From Bacteroidales bacterium UBA1392 (GTDB taxonomy: Bacteria > Bacteroidota > Bacteroidia > Bacteroidales > UBA932), in assembly GCA_002305275.1 (NCBI GenBank), contig DBQO01000037.1:1-64000 (forward strand): DNA of 64,000 bases. Direction: 5' to 3'. The position numbers and the translations under genes were made by a program. Below the pieces are notes generated by a model. The model saw only the letters and a program-made list of their open reading frames with translations, was not told the origin of the DNA and did not search any database. The stretch's first letter is position 1; every line of letters begins with the position of its first letter. Shown in pieces: positions 26,031 to 34,115 of the stretch.

Positions 26031-27551
26031 TTACCGGGACACCAGGCGAACGCTACGCATGCTGTTGGTGGTGATGGTGTTGTCGCTGAACGCGGCGTTG
26101 TTGTTGTGGAGCATGTACCACGGGAAGCTGCCGTCCGAGGACGACCAGTAGTAGCCATACTCGCCTGTTTGCATGAATGCATGGGTAGTACGATGCCCTG
26201 GTGCCGGGAATACGCGCGAAACCACGCCAGCAGCTCCCCAATCGGCTTGCTTTGCATCAGCCACCGTGTATTGTGTGGCGGTTAACTTCATATCTATTAC
26301 CATTCGGGCAGTCGCGGTACCCTTGTCCAACTTCTGGTAACGGGCTATCGCGTATAAAGTCGGGTTGGATTGGTGCGTGTAGGTTAACGTGGCGTAAACC
26401 ACACTGCCATCATTGTTAAAAGTACCGCTCATGGTATAACTTTCACCACCGACAGTTACAGCTGCGTTACTGAATGAACGTTCCTTCCAACCGTTGAAAT
26501 TTATGTAAGTGTCCGATTCCGGGACAATGGATCTCCACTCGGAAATAGTGGGAAGGTAGTAACTTTTGCCGTCAAGCGTGGCCGGGGTGGTATTGTAGGC
26601 TGTCATGGCATCATTCCAGTAAAAGAGGTACTGCCCTGTGGCGTCGTGACCTGTCTCGAACGTACCGGTGAGGTTTGCCATGTTGTGCTCGGCAAAGTAA
26701 CTGAGCGGGTTGTTAATCTCTATTGCCCAACCGGTGGTCACGGTACCCGGGTAACATTTGCCTGCGACATAGGTCTTGCCGGTGGTACTTGTGGCACTCC
26801 ACTTGTACGATTTGGCGCCTGACAAAGTTATTTTCACCGTTCCACCTGCAACGATTCCGGTCACAACGGTGGGATCGAAAGCGATATATGCTGTCAGAGT
26901 GGTTTTGTCGGAAGAGAATGTGACATTTGTTACGTTAAGATCCACGGATTTGAAGACACCCGATGCAGTCTCTACCGTATAAATCAGCTTATTGAGCGTC
27001 CCTACGGCAGCCGGTATGCCCGACAGAGTCAATTTTAAGATGCTGCTCTTCAGGTTCAATGCAAATCCATCGCCAATGGCATTGGGCGTTTCGTCGAACA
27101 AAAGCAGTTTGTTTTTGAGATGTCCGGTTGTACCGTCTCCATTCTGGGTCTGTTGCCAGAAGTTGACTCCAAAAGGATTCACATTGCCGTTCGCATCCAG
27201 CGTTATGACATCTCCGGGATAGTAGGCCTTGTAGGTCGCTGCACCAGTTATCGGTAGTCCCGAAAACCTACTGTTGGTTCCAGGCTGATATGTAAATATA
27301 GAGGTCTGGTTCATATATTGCCCATGTATATCATATCCGGCAAGCAGGAGCTGATCGCCACTCTCCCATGAGAGTGCATTATCGCCGGTTCCACCGTCGT
27401 ATGCCACGCGAGTCGCCGGTGAAACAGTAACGTTTATAGTAACAGGCTTTCCCTCTTCTTTTCCGGGTCCCTCGAGTTCGGGAACAGGTTCGAGGGTACA
27501 ACTCGCAATCAATAATGCGAGCAGTGTAAAAATGAATGATTTGAATTTCAT
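26031..27551 (-). CDS. Fimbrillin-like / FISUMP-like surface lipoprotein (cassette B, first)
   Basis: 506 residues. Lipobox LLIASC with Cys18. Fimbrillin-like half: VTINVTVSPATRVAYDGG, LSWESGDQLLLAGYD and FWQQTQNGDGTTGHLKNKLLLFDE, which is also in the second copy. Back half: YYLPTISEWRSIVPES near residue 340, RVFPAPGHRTTHAFMQTGEYGYYWSSSDG, the most complete FISUMP-type ending of the four paralogues. It ends SMRSVRLVSR. The 3' 300 bases look richer in G+C than the surrounding DNA, which could reflect separate origin or recombination of the back domain (by eye, not measured). Confidence 0.87.
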   Translation of the reverse strand: MKFKSFIFTLLALLIASCTLEPVPELEGPGKEEGKPVTINVTVSPATRVAYDGGTGDNALSWESGDQLLLAGYDIHGQYMNQTSIFTYQPGTNSRFSGLPITGAATYKAYYPGDVITLDANGNVNPFGVNFWQQTQNGDGTTGHLKNKLLLFDETPNAIGDGFALNLKSSILKLTLSGIPAAVGTLNKLIYTVETASGVFKSVDLNVTNVTFSSDKTTLTAYIAFDPTVVTGIVAGGTVKITLSGAKSYKWSATSTTGKTYVAGKCYPGTVTTGWAIEINNPLSYFAEHNMANLTGTFETGHDATGQYLFYWNDAMTAYNTTPATLDGKSYYLPTISEWRSIVPESDTYINFNGWKERSFSNAAVTVGGESYTMSGTFNNDGSVVYATLTYTHQSNPTLYAIARYQKLDKGTATARMVIDMKLTATQYTVADAKQADWGAAGVVSRVFPAPGHRTTHAFMQTGEYGYYWSSSDGSFPWYMLHNNNAAFSDNTITTNSMRSVRLVSR

Positions 27552-27683
27552 ACTTGTGTTTGTTTAAGCTGTAGGTAGTTGGCTCTGTATTGGATCGGCT
27601 AGAGTAGTGCCAATAACCTTGATTTATTTTTTTTACTTCTTGTATGTATCCTTTGAACTCTCAACCAAGGGCTAAGGACCAAG
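27552..27683 (-). repeat. Duplicated leader, copy 1 (before cassette B first lipoprotein)
   Basis: Partner of 25881-26007. It lies between the small peptide gene and the first lipoprotein of cassette B and runs directly up to the lipoprotein start codon. Confidence 0.85.
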
Positions 27684-27696
27684 GAATAAGGGCTGA
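27669..27696 (-). repeat. Degenerate heptamer repeats between peptide and lipoprotein
   Basis: Four consecutive seven-base units read on the plus strand as GGGCTAA, GGACCAA, GGAATAA, GGGCTGA. They resemble the heptamers at 3222-3256 in the matching cassette. Confidence 0.45.
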
Positions 27697-27751
27697 TTGT
27701 TGATCGCCAATTGCTTATAGCTAACACTTAATAGCTAACATCCGATTCTCC

Positions 27752-27895
27752 TTACCACGCCTCTCCTCCATCACCGATGGGAGGTAGCATGCCACTTGCA
27801 TCGAGGATGTTTTGAGTCAGCTCGATATCGATGACTTCGATATCGGGCGCAGTGTATTGTTCCACTGCCAAATAGTTGTCAACTTCTTGTTTCAT
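27752..27895 (-). CDS. Cassette B small peptide (47 aa), tail LPPIGDGGEAW
   Basis: Homologue of the 45-aa peptide at 1328. ATG at 27895-27893, TAA at 27754-27752. Core EQYTAPDIEVIDIELTQNIL and tail LPPIGDGGEAW; the segment between them and the N-terminus vary. Core codon differences from the other copy are almost all synonymous, which supports translation. No signal peptide or membrane segment. First gene of a cassette whose next two genes encode paralogous surface lipoproteins. A promoter with good spacing lies about 350 bases upstream, which implies a long leader. Function unknown. Confidence 0.75.
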   Translation of the reverse strand: MKQEVDNYLAVEQYTAPDIEVIDIELTQNILDASGMLPPIGDGGEAW

Positions 27896-28241
27896 AATGC
27901 GAATAGTTTAGAATTAATGTCTGAATATATATAGTGATAAAAAATAACCTATATATTTCTTCATAATTAAACCAATCGTTACTTCCATACGATCCATTTA
28001 CCATGGACAAACGGCATTGTTTGTCGGCTCTGGATGGAGTCAATAGTAAGGTAACGATCGGTAGAAATGCTACCGCTATGCGTGGCAATGGGGCTAGGTG
28101 TGGAATGGAGATAACCGACTCTATATCAAAGAGATGCAACGAACTTGCGAAGGAGCGTCCGTATTGATAAAATGAAATATTGCTATTTTGCCCAAACATG
28201 GAAAATAGTCCCTTTTACGTTAAAGTATAAAATTCCACGAA
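27896..28241 (-). promoter_or_regulatory. Long structured leader of cassette B
   Basis: Between the promoter at 28242-28271 and the peptide start lie about 340 bases with two clean hairpins on the minus strand: CGGTAG-CATTT-CTACCG and GACAAAC-AATGCC-GTTTGTC. No homology to a riboswitch class is recognised. A 106-codon frame runs through it but has no family-like features. Confidence 0.45.
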
Positions 28242-28271
28242 CAAATGTAAGAATAAAAATGAAATAAACAA
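28242..28271 (-). promoter_or_regulatory. Promoter of cassette B
   Basis: Minus-strand TTG (28271-28269), 19 bases, TACATTTG (28249-28242). Best-spaced promoter facing cassette B. Confidence 0.6.
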
Positions 28272-28372
28272 AAAAACAATATCCTAAAAATAAAAGTTTA
28301 ACAAAATGTGTCAACTTGTTTCAGGACGAGACACTCTTAAATATGAATAATTGGTTTTCTTAAGCAAAACTT

Positions 28373-28402
28373 TTGTCTATTTTTAAAAAATAATTAAATT
28401 TG
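28373..28402 (+). promoter_or_regulatory. Promoter of the DUF1846 gene
   Basis: TTG (28373-28375), 19 bases, TAAATTTG (28395-28402). The ATG at 28412 is nine bases beyond the box, so the leader is only a few bases long. Confidence 0.75.
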
Positions 28403-28411
28403 TGTCCCGTT

Positions 28412-29875
28412 ATGACTATTGGATTTGACAACAAAAAATACCTGAAAATTCAGTCCGAACGCATACGGGAACGTATCGCCCAGTTTGGCGACAAACTCTA
28501 CCTCGAGTTCGGAGGGAAACTTTTTGACGATTATCATGCCAGTCGCGTTCTGCCGGGATTCAGACCCGACACCAAGCTTCACATGCTTATGCAGATGAGT
28601 GATGAGGCCGAAATAGTAATTGTAATAAGTGCTGTCGACATTGAAAAAAACAAGATACGCAACGACCTCGGCATCACCTACGATATGGACGTTCTTCGCC
28701 TTCGTCAAGAGTTTGAAAGCAGGGGTTTTCTTGTAAGTTCAGTGGTTATAACTCACTACAACGGTCAGGCCAGTGCAGACCATTATCGCTTAAAGCTTGA
28801 GCGTATGGGTATCCGCACATTTTATCACTATACCATTGAAGGATACCCCAACGATGTGGCCCTGATTGAGTCGGATGAAGGGTTTGGCAAGAATGATTTT
28901 GTAGAGACCTCGCGTCCTCTGGTGATAGTTTCATCTCCCGGATCCGGCAGCGGCAAGTTTGCGGTATGTCTGAGTCAGCTATACCAACACCAGCAGAGAG
29001 GGAGTAAGGCCGGCTATGCGAAATTTGAAACATTCCCCGTGTGGAACCTGCCACTCAAGCATCCTATCCATCTCGCTTACGAGGCAGCCACGGCAGATCT
29101 GAACGACGTAAATATGGTTGACCCATTCCATCTGGATGCATACGGTACGGTTGCAGTCAACTATAACCGTGACATAGAGATATTCCCCGTACTCAATGCA
29201 CTTTTCGAGGGTATTTATGGTGAAAACCACTATAAGTCACCCACAGATATGGGTGTAAATATGATAGGATTCTGCATAAGTGATGAGGAGGTATGCAGCA
29301 ATGCGGCACGCAATGAGATAATCCGCAGATATTACACTGCACTGGGAAAACTTGCAGATGGGGAGCTCAATGATGCCGAGGTGAAGAAAATAGCATTGGT
29401 AATGAAGCAGGCCAAGATAACAACCGCTTTTCGCAAAACAACGGTGGCTGCCAAAGAGCGCAAAGAGAGCTCCAATGTCAACGCTTCTGCAATAGAACTT
29501 GCTGACGGTACCATCATTACAGCGAAGACAAGCCCTCTTTTGGGTCCCAGCGCCGCATTGATACTTAATGCCACAAAATATCTGGCCGGCATTGACCATA
29601 GTGTAAAACTGATCCCCCAGAGCATGATAGAGCCTATCCAGAAGACCAAGGTCTCCTATCTGCACGGCAGCAATCCGCGTCTGCACACGGATGAAGTGCT
29701 GGTTGCATTGTCGATGCTCAGTACCACAGATGAAAATTGCCGCCGTGCTCTGGAAAAACTTCCTGAACTCGACGGCTGTCAGGTACACTCTACGGTAATG
29801 CTTAGTGAGGTAGACCGAAAGATTTTCAGAAAACTGGGTGTTGACCTCACTTGTGATCCTAATAAGGAAGCCTAA
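28412..29875 (+). CDS. DUF1846 family protein
   Basis: 487 residues from ATG 28412 (an in-frame TTG at 28400 lies inside the promoter and is rejected). Recognisable as DUF1846 (UPF0371) by IGFDNKKYLKIQSERIRERI at the start, LYLEFGGKLFDDYHASRVLPGF, VVITHYNGQ, and VSSPGSGSGKFAVCLSQLYQ in the middle. The family is widespread in Firmicutes and Bacteroidetes; a nucleotide-binding role is suggested by the GSGSGK loop, but the function is not established. Convergent and overlapping by four bases with the next gene. Confidence 0.85.
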   Translation: MTIGFDNKKYLKIQSERIRERIAQFGDKLYLEFGGKLFDDYHASRVLPGFRPDTKLHMLMQMSDEAEIVIVISAVDIEKNKIRNDLGITYDMDVLRLRQEFESRGFLVSSVVITHYNGQASADHYRLKLERMGIRTFYHYTIEGYPNDVALIESDEGFGKNDFVETSRPLVIVSSPGSGSGKFAVCLSQLYQHQQRGSKAGYAKFETFPVWNLPLKHPIHLAYEAATADLNDVNMVDPFHLDAYGTVAVNYNRDIEIFPVLNALFEGIYGENHYKSPTDMGVNMIGFCISDEEVCSNAARNEIIRRYYTALGKLADGELNDAEVKKIALVMKQAKITTAFRKTTVAAKERKESSNVNASAIELADGTIITAKTSPLLGPSAALILNATKYLAGIDHSVKLIPQSMIEPIQKTKVSYLHGSNPRLHTDEVLVALSMLSTTDENCRRALEKLPELDGCQVHSTVMLSEVDRKIFRKLGVDLTCDPNKEA

Positions 29876-30396
29876 TCCTCCGACTTGGGCTTGATGCTGA
29901 TCTTTAGGTCGCAGTCAAGTTCTTCGGCCATATTTCGGAGATCACTCAGATATATGGAATCAACCTTGACACAGTTGGTCCACCAGGGCATACCACTGTG
30001 TGCAAGACCTTTTTGACGTAATTGCTCAATAAAATCTTTATTAGTGTAACCGGCATCGAGAATGGCCCGGCGCAACTCAAAAAGGCGTTTGGTAGAATCA
30101 AGGCGCGGATATGCACGCTCTGCAACTTCGATCTCAAGATGCTCGGGCATCTCTATCTCCTTTTTAACACGTCTGGAAACCAAACGATAATCCCAGTCAT
30201 AGCCATAGTTGCCAAAAATCTCTTTGATTTTGGAAATAGTCATATCATCATACTCAAACCATTGTTGCATGGATTGCTTAGATATACCGGCTTTGCGGGA
30301 GAATGAGGAGACATTTTCACCCGACATCTTTAAGAAGTGAGCGATGAAATCAAGATTAACGAGAGTGGAGAGTTTGCTTGGACGTTTTTCTGCCAT
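29872..30396 (-). CDS. Hypothetical protein with XRE-like helix-turn-helix
   Basis: 174 residues. Residues about 17-50 (FIAHFLKMSGENVSSFSRKAGISKQSMQQWFEYDD) look like a helix-turn-helix of the phage-repressor type. The C-terminal half (LRRAILDAGYTNKDFIEQLRQKGLAHSGMPWWTNCVKVDSIYL split over two stretches) is not recognised. A -7 box TATTTTTG lies at 30431-30438, 35 bases before the start. Probably a DNA-binding regulator; target unknown. Confidence 0.65.
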   Translation of the reverse strand: MAEKRPSKLSTLVNLDFIAHFLKMSGENVSSFSRKAGISKQSMQQWFEYDDMTISKIKEIFGNYGYDWDYRLVSRRVKKEIEMPEHLEIEVAERAYPRLDSTKRLFELRRAILDAGYTNKDFIEQLRQKGLAHSGMPWWTNCVKVDSIYLSDLRNMAEELDCDLKISIKPKSED

Positions 30397-30430
30397 AATG
30401 CTTTTTTAATTTTATTTGTTGATTACTATA

Positions 30431-30438
30431 CAAAAATA
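30431..30438 (-). promoter_or_regulatory. -7 box of the HTH gene
   Basis: TATTTTTG on the minus strand; surrounding sequence is very AT-rich and no clear -33 TTG is present. Confidence 0.4.
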
Positions 30439-30476
30439 ATAAAAAAAAGCATTATTTAATAATTTATTTTAACTTT

Positions 30477-30767
30477 TTATCTGTTTTTATTGATTTTGTT
30501 ATAGTTTTTAGATTTAACATCGTTTAAAACTTCAAGCGATGATACAATCCTATTAACACGGTAATGCAGCATACCGGCCAGATAGTCAGGATCTTCAGAT
30601 ATATAGAGGGCAAGTGCCAGGGATGAGGGTAAAATGTCGGGAAACTCCTTGTAGAGCGAATTCAATCCAAGAACTATTAGTTCTTTAGCATGGAGAAAAT
30701 CACGATTTATTTCTATGAAGAATTCGCTGCTTGCTTCATCAAAGGAAATAGTTAGTAGTTCTGTCAT
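30477..30767 (-). CDS. Hypothetical protein (about 96 aa)
   Basis: Start placed at MTELLTISFDEASSEFFIEINRD (30767); the frame extends 14 codons upstream to 30809, but that part looks unlike a protein start. Acidic and helical, with DILPSSLALALYISEDPDYLAGML and a lysine/asparagine-rich end. No family recognised. Same direction as the HTH gene; possibly co-transcribed with it. Confidence 0.5.
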   Translation of the reverse strand: MTELLTISFDEASSEFFIEINRDFLHAKELIVLGLNSLYKEFPDILPSSLALALYISEDPDYLAGMLHYRVNRIVSSLEVLNDVKSKNYNKINKNR

Positions 30768-30809
30768 AATTCCGTCTATTTGTGGGCTTTTTTTTACAAA
30801 GAAAAGCAT

Positions 30810-31102
30810 TGAATTGATCAGAAAAGAGGCCTTGGGAGCTGTTTTAGATATTTTTGCGATTGTCGGTATCCCTATCAGTTTACGAAAAAAGCAATGTCGT
30901 GTTACTCAGGATGTTGAGAGATCTTCATAGCAATTGGTGGTCAAACGGAGAAACATAAATGTTATTTATCGGATTTAACCACCACGGCCGGAGTGAGATA
31001 TGAAGGTGGTTAGAGATAATGGCGATTGTCAGTATATTTTATTGTTTCGTAAATGTTTTAGATATTTAAGGTCAAAATAAGTTCATATCTAAAACATTCG
31101 CA
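30810..31102. promoter_or_regulatory. Repeat-rich upstream region of the 1002-aa lipoprotein gene
   Basis: No gene seen in this 293-base region. It holds GTTTTAGATATTT at 30841-30853 and again at 31055-31067, plus the inverted form ATATCTAAAAC at 31085-31095. It also holds two GCGATTGTC(G/A)GTAT copies (30856-30869, 31022-31035) and an AACCACC/GGTGGTT inverted pair (30977-30983, 31005-31011). A TATTTTTG box on the plus strand lies inside the first repeat (30849-30856). Confidence 0.6.
31052..31098. repeat. 14-bp perfect inverted repeat before the lipoprotein start
   Basis: Arms AATGTTTTAGATAT (31052-31065) and ATATCTAAAACATT (31085-31098) separated by 19 bases, ending four bases before the ATG. 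It could be a regulator binding site, an mRNA stem that covers the ribosome site, or one end of an invertible segment. Confidence 0.75.
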
Positions 31103-34100
31103 ATGAAAAGAGTAACAAGAATATTCATCATTACGGTATTTGCCCTTATGATGGTTGGTTGTAGGGAAAATTCAGAGAGCAATATAGTCACCGGAAATGT
31201 AACATTCCGCTCTGTAGTGAAGGATGAAATCGCAACAAGAAGCAGCATTGACATAGATGATTCGGCAATAACTACAATAGTTCTCTCCCTTTATGACAAT
31301 CTGGGAAGACTTGCCGAATCACATAGTGTCGCTAACGGAGCAGATATTTCTCTTGATCTGCCGGTTGGAATCAGTTATACATTGTATGCACTTGCAAATG
31401 TCACAGGATTCACTCCACCCGCTTTGGAAAGCGAAATGGAGGAAGTTTGCATAGATTGGCCGGGAGTGGCAGGTATGACTTCAGTTGGCTTTCCCATGTC
31501 CCATAAAGGAACTTTTACAGTAGCACTAGGTAATAACACCTATACAGTGGATTTTACACGCCTTGTTGCAAGATATGACTTAATCGTAGATCGGAGCAAT
31601 ATGGAAGGAAGTTTCGAGGTAACCGGAGTTAAACTTCGTAACTCGGCAGCTCATGCCTTTCCATTTTCAGCCAAAGCCGCTACTCAGACCCTTGATGGTG
31701 ATATTGCCACAATATCCGACATTCAACGCGTGAATAGCGGCTCTTCCGTCTCATTTTATATGTACGAAAATCTCCAAGGCATCCTGCTCCCAAACAACAA
31801 AGACCCCTGGTCCAAAATTCCCGACAATATTCCATTGGCAAAGGATCTCTGTACATTTATAGAAATTGAGGGAGAATATATGGGAGGAGGTGTTTCAACA
31901 GGACTCAATTCTGAAAAGATGACCTTCAGGATCTATCTGGGAGCAGACAACACCTCTTCTTTTGATATAATGCGAAATACTATTCAGACACTCACATTAT
32001 TCCCTTCCGACAACTCCATCTCCGCACAATCGTGGAAGGTGGATCCGGGAATTGTGGAGGACAACAGAAGCATCGGATGGGAACCACTCGCCATAAATCT
32101 TTTATCTATGGGGAAAGATACGGCTACTCTGCAACTCTCCCATACTTCGCTGCCTGTAATCCTCAAGGGCAGCACTGAGTTTGAAAATGGGACTCTACAC
32201 TTTTCCCGTGAGGGAGAAAAGGTGATCATCAGCAGCACCACCAACAATAGCACAGCTATAAATGCTACTCTGACCGCAAGCACCCTTGACCTTAAAAAGA
32301 GCAGCACACTACAGATAACCGTAGCGCCGGCAGTGAGCGTCACGCAAATTATTGTGGAACCCTCCTCCTTATACTTATACTATGGAAAGAGTGAACAGCT
32401 AGCGGTAACAGCAGTATGGTCCGATGGCTCTACAAGTGACGTTACGGAGTACTGTTCGTGGGATAACAGCATACCCGGTGCAGCTCTCCTCTCCTCTTCA
32501 GGTATGGTAACAAACATTTACTCAGGAAGTGAGGATTATGCCATGGGAATTATTACGGCAGAATATATGGAGAAAAATGCTATCGTATTTGTTAAATGTT
32601 ATCGTAGTGGCTACGTGCATTATAGTTATCTGCTGAATCTCGACCCCACATCTGCTACACTGAGTCTCGGCACCCCCATTCAGATTACGGCAACTCTGAC
32701 CACCACTACCTTTATTGACGGAGTGCAAATCGACTCATCTTATGAAGATGTTACCAATTCTGCTCAGTGGAGCAGCCTCCATCCCGATAAAGCAACAGTC
32801 TCCGCAGGAGAAGTCACCACTCTATCTATAGGGACAGCTGCAATTATGGCAGAGCACAGCGGAGAGGCGGGATTCACAATATTGCAAATTATTCCGCCGA
32901 GTACTCCAACTATTACATCCTTAACACTCTCTCCAACCTCAGCTAACATTACGGCAACCGGGAGCCAATCATTCATTGCAACGGCAACCTATTCGGATGG
33001 GACGATGGGAGATATCACGTCACTCTGCTCCTGGAGCAGTTCAGATACCGGTGCAGCCACTATAAGCAACGGTATGGCAACGGGGTGCAATACCACATCT
33101 TCTACGAAGACAACCATAATCACAGCGACATATTCAGGAATGAGCGCTACAGCAAACCTTTCAGTAGAAGGAATAACAAAGAGTCCGACTGCACTCTCAA
33201 TCTCCGCATCCCCTGCTACCATAGAATGGAACGGAACCGCTCTGCTCACCGCCGGTATTACATGGAGTGACGGTTCAGTAACTACGGAAAGCGATATAAG
33301 TTACACTATTCTCTCCGGTGAGGAATATGTTTATAATTACCAAGTGGAAGAGGGCACTCTAAGAGGCAACAATAGCACATCCACTGACAGGCATATCACA
33401 ATACGGGGAACATACTCTTATGGTGGAGTCGTATTAACCAATACGATAACTGTCATCATTCAAGGTAAAGAGATTGTTACCCCATCGGGAATCGTACTAT
33501 ATATGAATAGAAATACCATCGCACAGGGTGATAGCCCATGCATACTCTCCGCTATGGTAACATATAGTGATGGAAGCACCGAAACATTTACCTCATACGG
33601 AGTCACCTACTCACTTGAGGGAGAAAATGTTTCCTTTGCAAATCTCACCGGCAATACGATTGAGGCATCAAATGGCAGCAATACATATAAGCAGGTTACC
33701 GTCAGGGTGACTTATTCATCCGGAGGAGCCACGGTTACGGATTCGCGAACTCTAAATGTCAGACCGAAATATCCTGTCAGTATCAATATAACTCCATCCA
33801 ACAATAACTTCACTTCACCATCAGGAGTGGCTTTGTCATCGGGACAATCCATTTCATTTAGTGCTACTGCTATGTTTAATGATGGAAGCATCGGTGAGTG
33901 TACCTCCTCATCAATTTGGACTATTACCATACTACACTCAGACGGCGGTACAAGGGTTATTTCCGGCAACACCGTCTCCTACAGCCAACTGTTTGATGAA
34001 GAGGAATACACTATAACCGGTGTGACGGTTACGGCTTCATACACTACTGACGACGGGTTGCAGAGCACTACCGCCACCGGAACGCTTTCCGGACTGATAA

Positions 34101-34111
34101 CTTTGCAATAA
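31103..34111 (+). CDS. Large surface lipoprotein, fimbrillin-like N-terminus with Ig-like repeats
   Basis: 1002 residues. Lipobox LMMVGC with Cys20. Residues about 25-320 resemble fimbrial subunit-like domains (DUF4906 or Mfa-like), with ITTIVLSLYDNLGRLAESHS, LPVGISYTLYALANVTGF and an ATRSS segment near residue 48. From about 410 on there are successive bacterial Ig-like (BIG2-type) repeats with the recurring pattern 'YSDGS-x-x-x-x-T ... CSWSSS ... A-TISNG': WSDGSTSDVTEYCSWDNS, YSDGTMGDITSLCSWSSS, WSDGSVTTESD, YSDGSTETFTSYG and FNDGSIGECTSSSIW. Probably a surface adhesin or fimbrial tip. Expression may depend on the upstream repeats. Confidence 0.8.
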   Translation: MKRVTRIFIITVFALMMVGCRENSESNIVTGNVTFRSVVKDEIATRSSIDIDDSAITTIVLSLYDNLGRLAESHSVANGADISLDLPVGISYTLYALANVTGFTPPALESEMEEVCIDWPGVAGMTSVGFPMSHKGTFTVALGNNTYTVDFTRLVARYDLIVDRSNMEGSFEVTGVKLRNSAAHAFPFSAKAATQTLDGDIATISDIQRVNSGSSVSFYMYENLQGILLPNNKDPWSKIPDNIPLAKDLCTFIEIEGEYMGGGVSTGLNSEKMTFRIYLGADNTSSFDIMRNTIQTLTLFPSDNSISAQSWKVDPGIVEDNRSIGWEPLAINLLSMGKDTATLQLSHTSLPVILKGSTEFENGTLHFSREGEKVIISSTTNNSTAINATLTASTLDLKKSSTLQITVAPAVSVTQIIVEPSSLYLYYGKSEQLAVTAVWSDGSTSDVTEYCSWDNSIPGAALLSSSGMVTNIYSGSEDYAMGIITAEYMEKNAIVFVKCYRSGYVHYSYLLNLDPTSATLSLGTPIQITATLTTTTFIDGVQIDSSYEDVTNSAQWSSLHPDKATVSAGEVTTLSIGTAAIMAEHSGEAGFTILQIIPPSTPTITSLTLSPTSANITATGSQSFIATATYSDGTMGDITSLCSWSSSDTGAATISNGMATGCNTTSSTKTTIITATYSGMSATANLSVEGITKSPTALSISASPATIEWNGTALLTAGITWSDGSVTTESDISYTILSGEEYVYNYQVEEGTLRGNNSTSTDRHITIRGTYSYGGVVLTNTITVIIQGKEIVTPSGIVLYMNRNTIAQGDSPCILSAMVTYSDGSTETFTSYGVTYSLEGENVSFANLTGNTIEASNGSNTYKQVTVRVTYSSGGATVTDSRTLNVRPKYPVSINITPSNNNFTSPSGVALSSGQSISFSATAMFNDGSIGECTSSSIWTITILHSDGGTRVISGNTVSYSQLFDEEEYTITGVTVTASYTTDDGLQSTTATGTLSGLITLQ

Positions 34112-34115
34112 ATGG

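Noticed and set aside
27879..28199. 106-codon frame through the cassette B leader (minus strand)
   Set aside because: No family-like features, overlaps the start of the small peptide gene, and lies in a region better explained as a leader.
30715..30930. 71-codon plus-strand frame between the small hypothetical and the large lipoprotein
   Set aside because: Antisense to a better supported gene and crosses the repeat region; basic, no family features.
31052..31098. Reading the 14-bp inverted repeat as a terminator
   Set aside because: No T tract follows and it lies directly before the start codon of the downstream gene.
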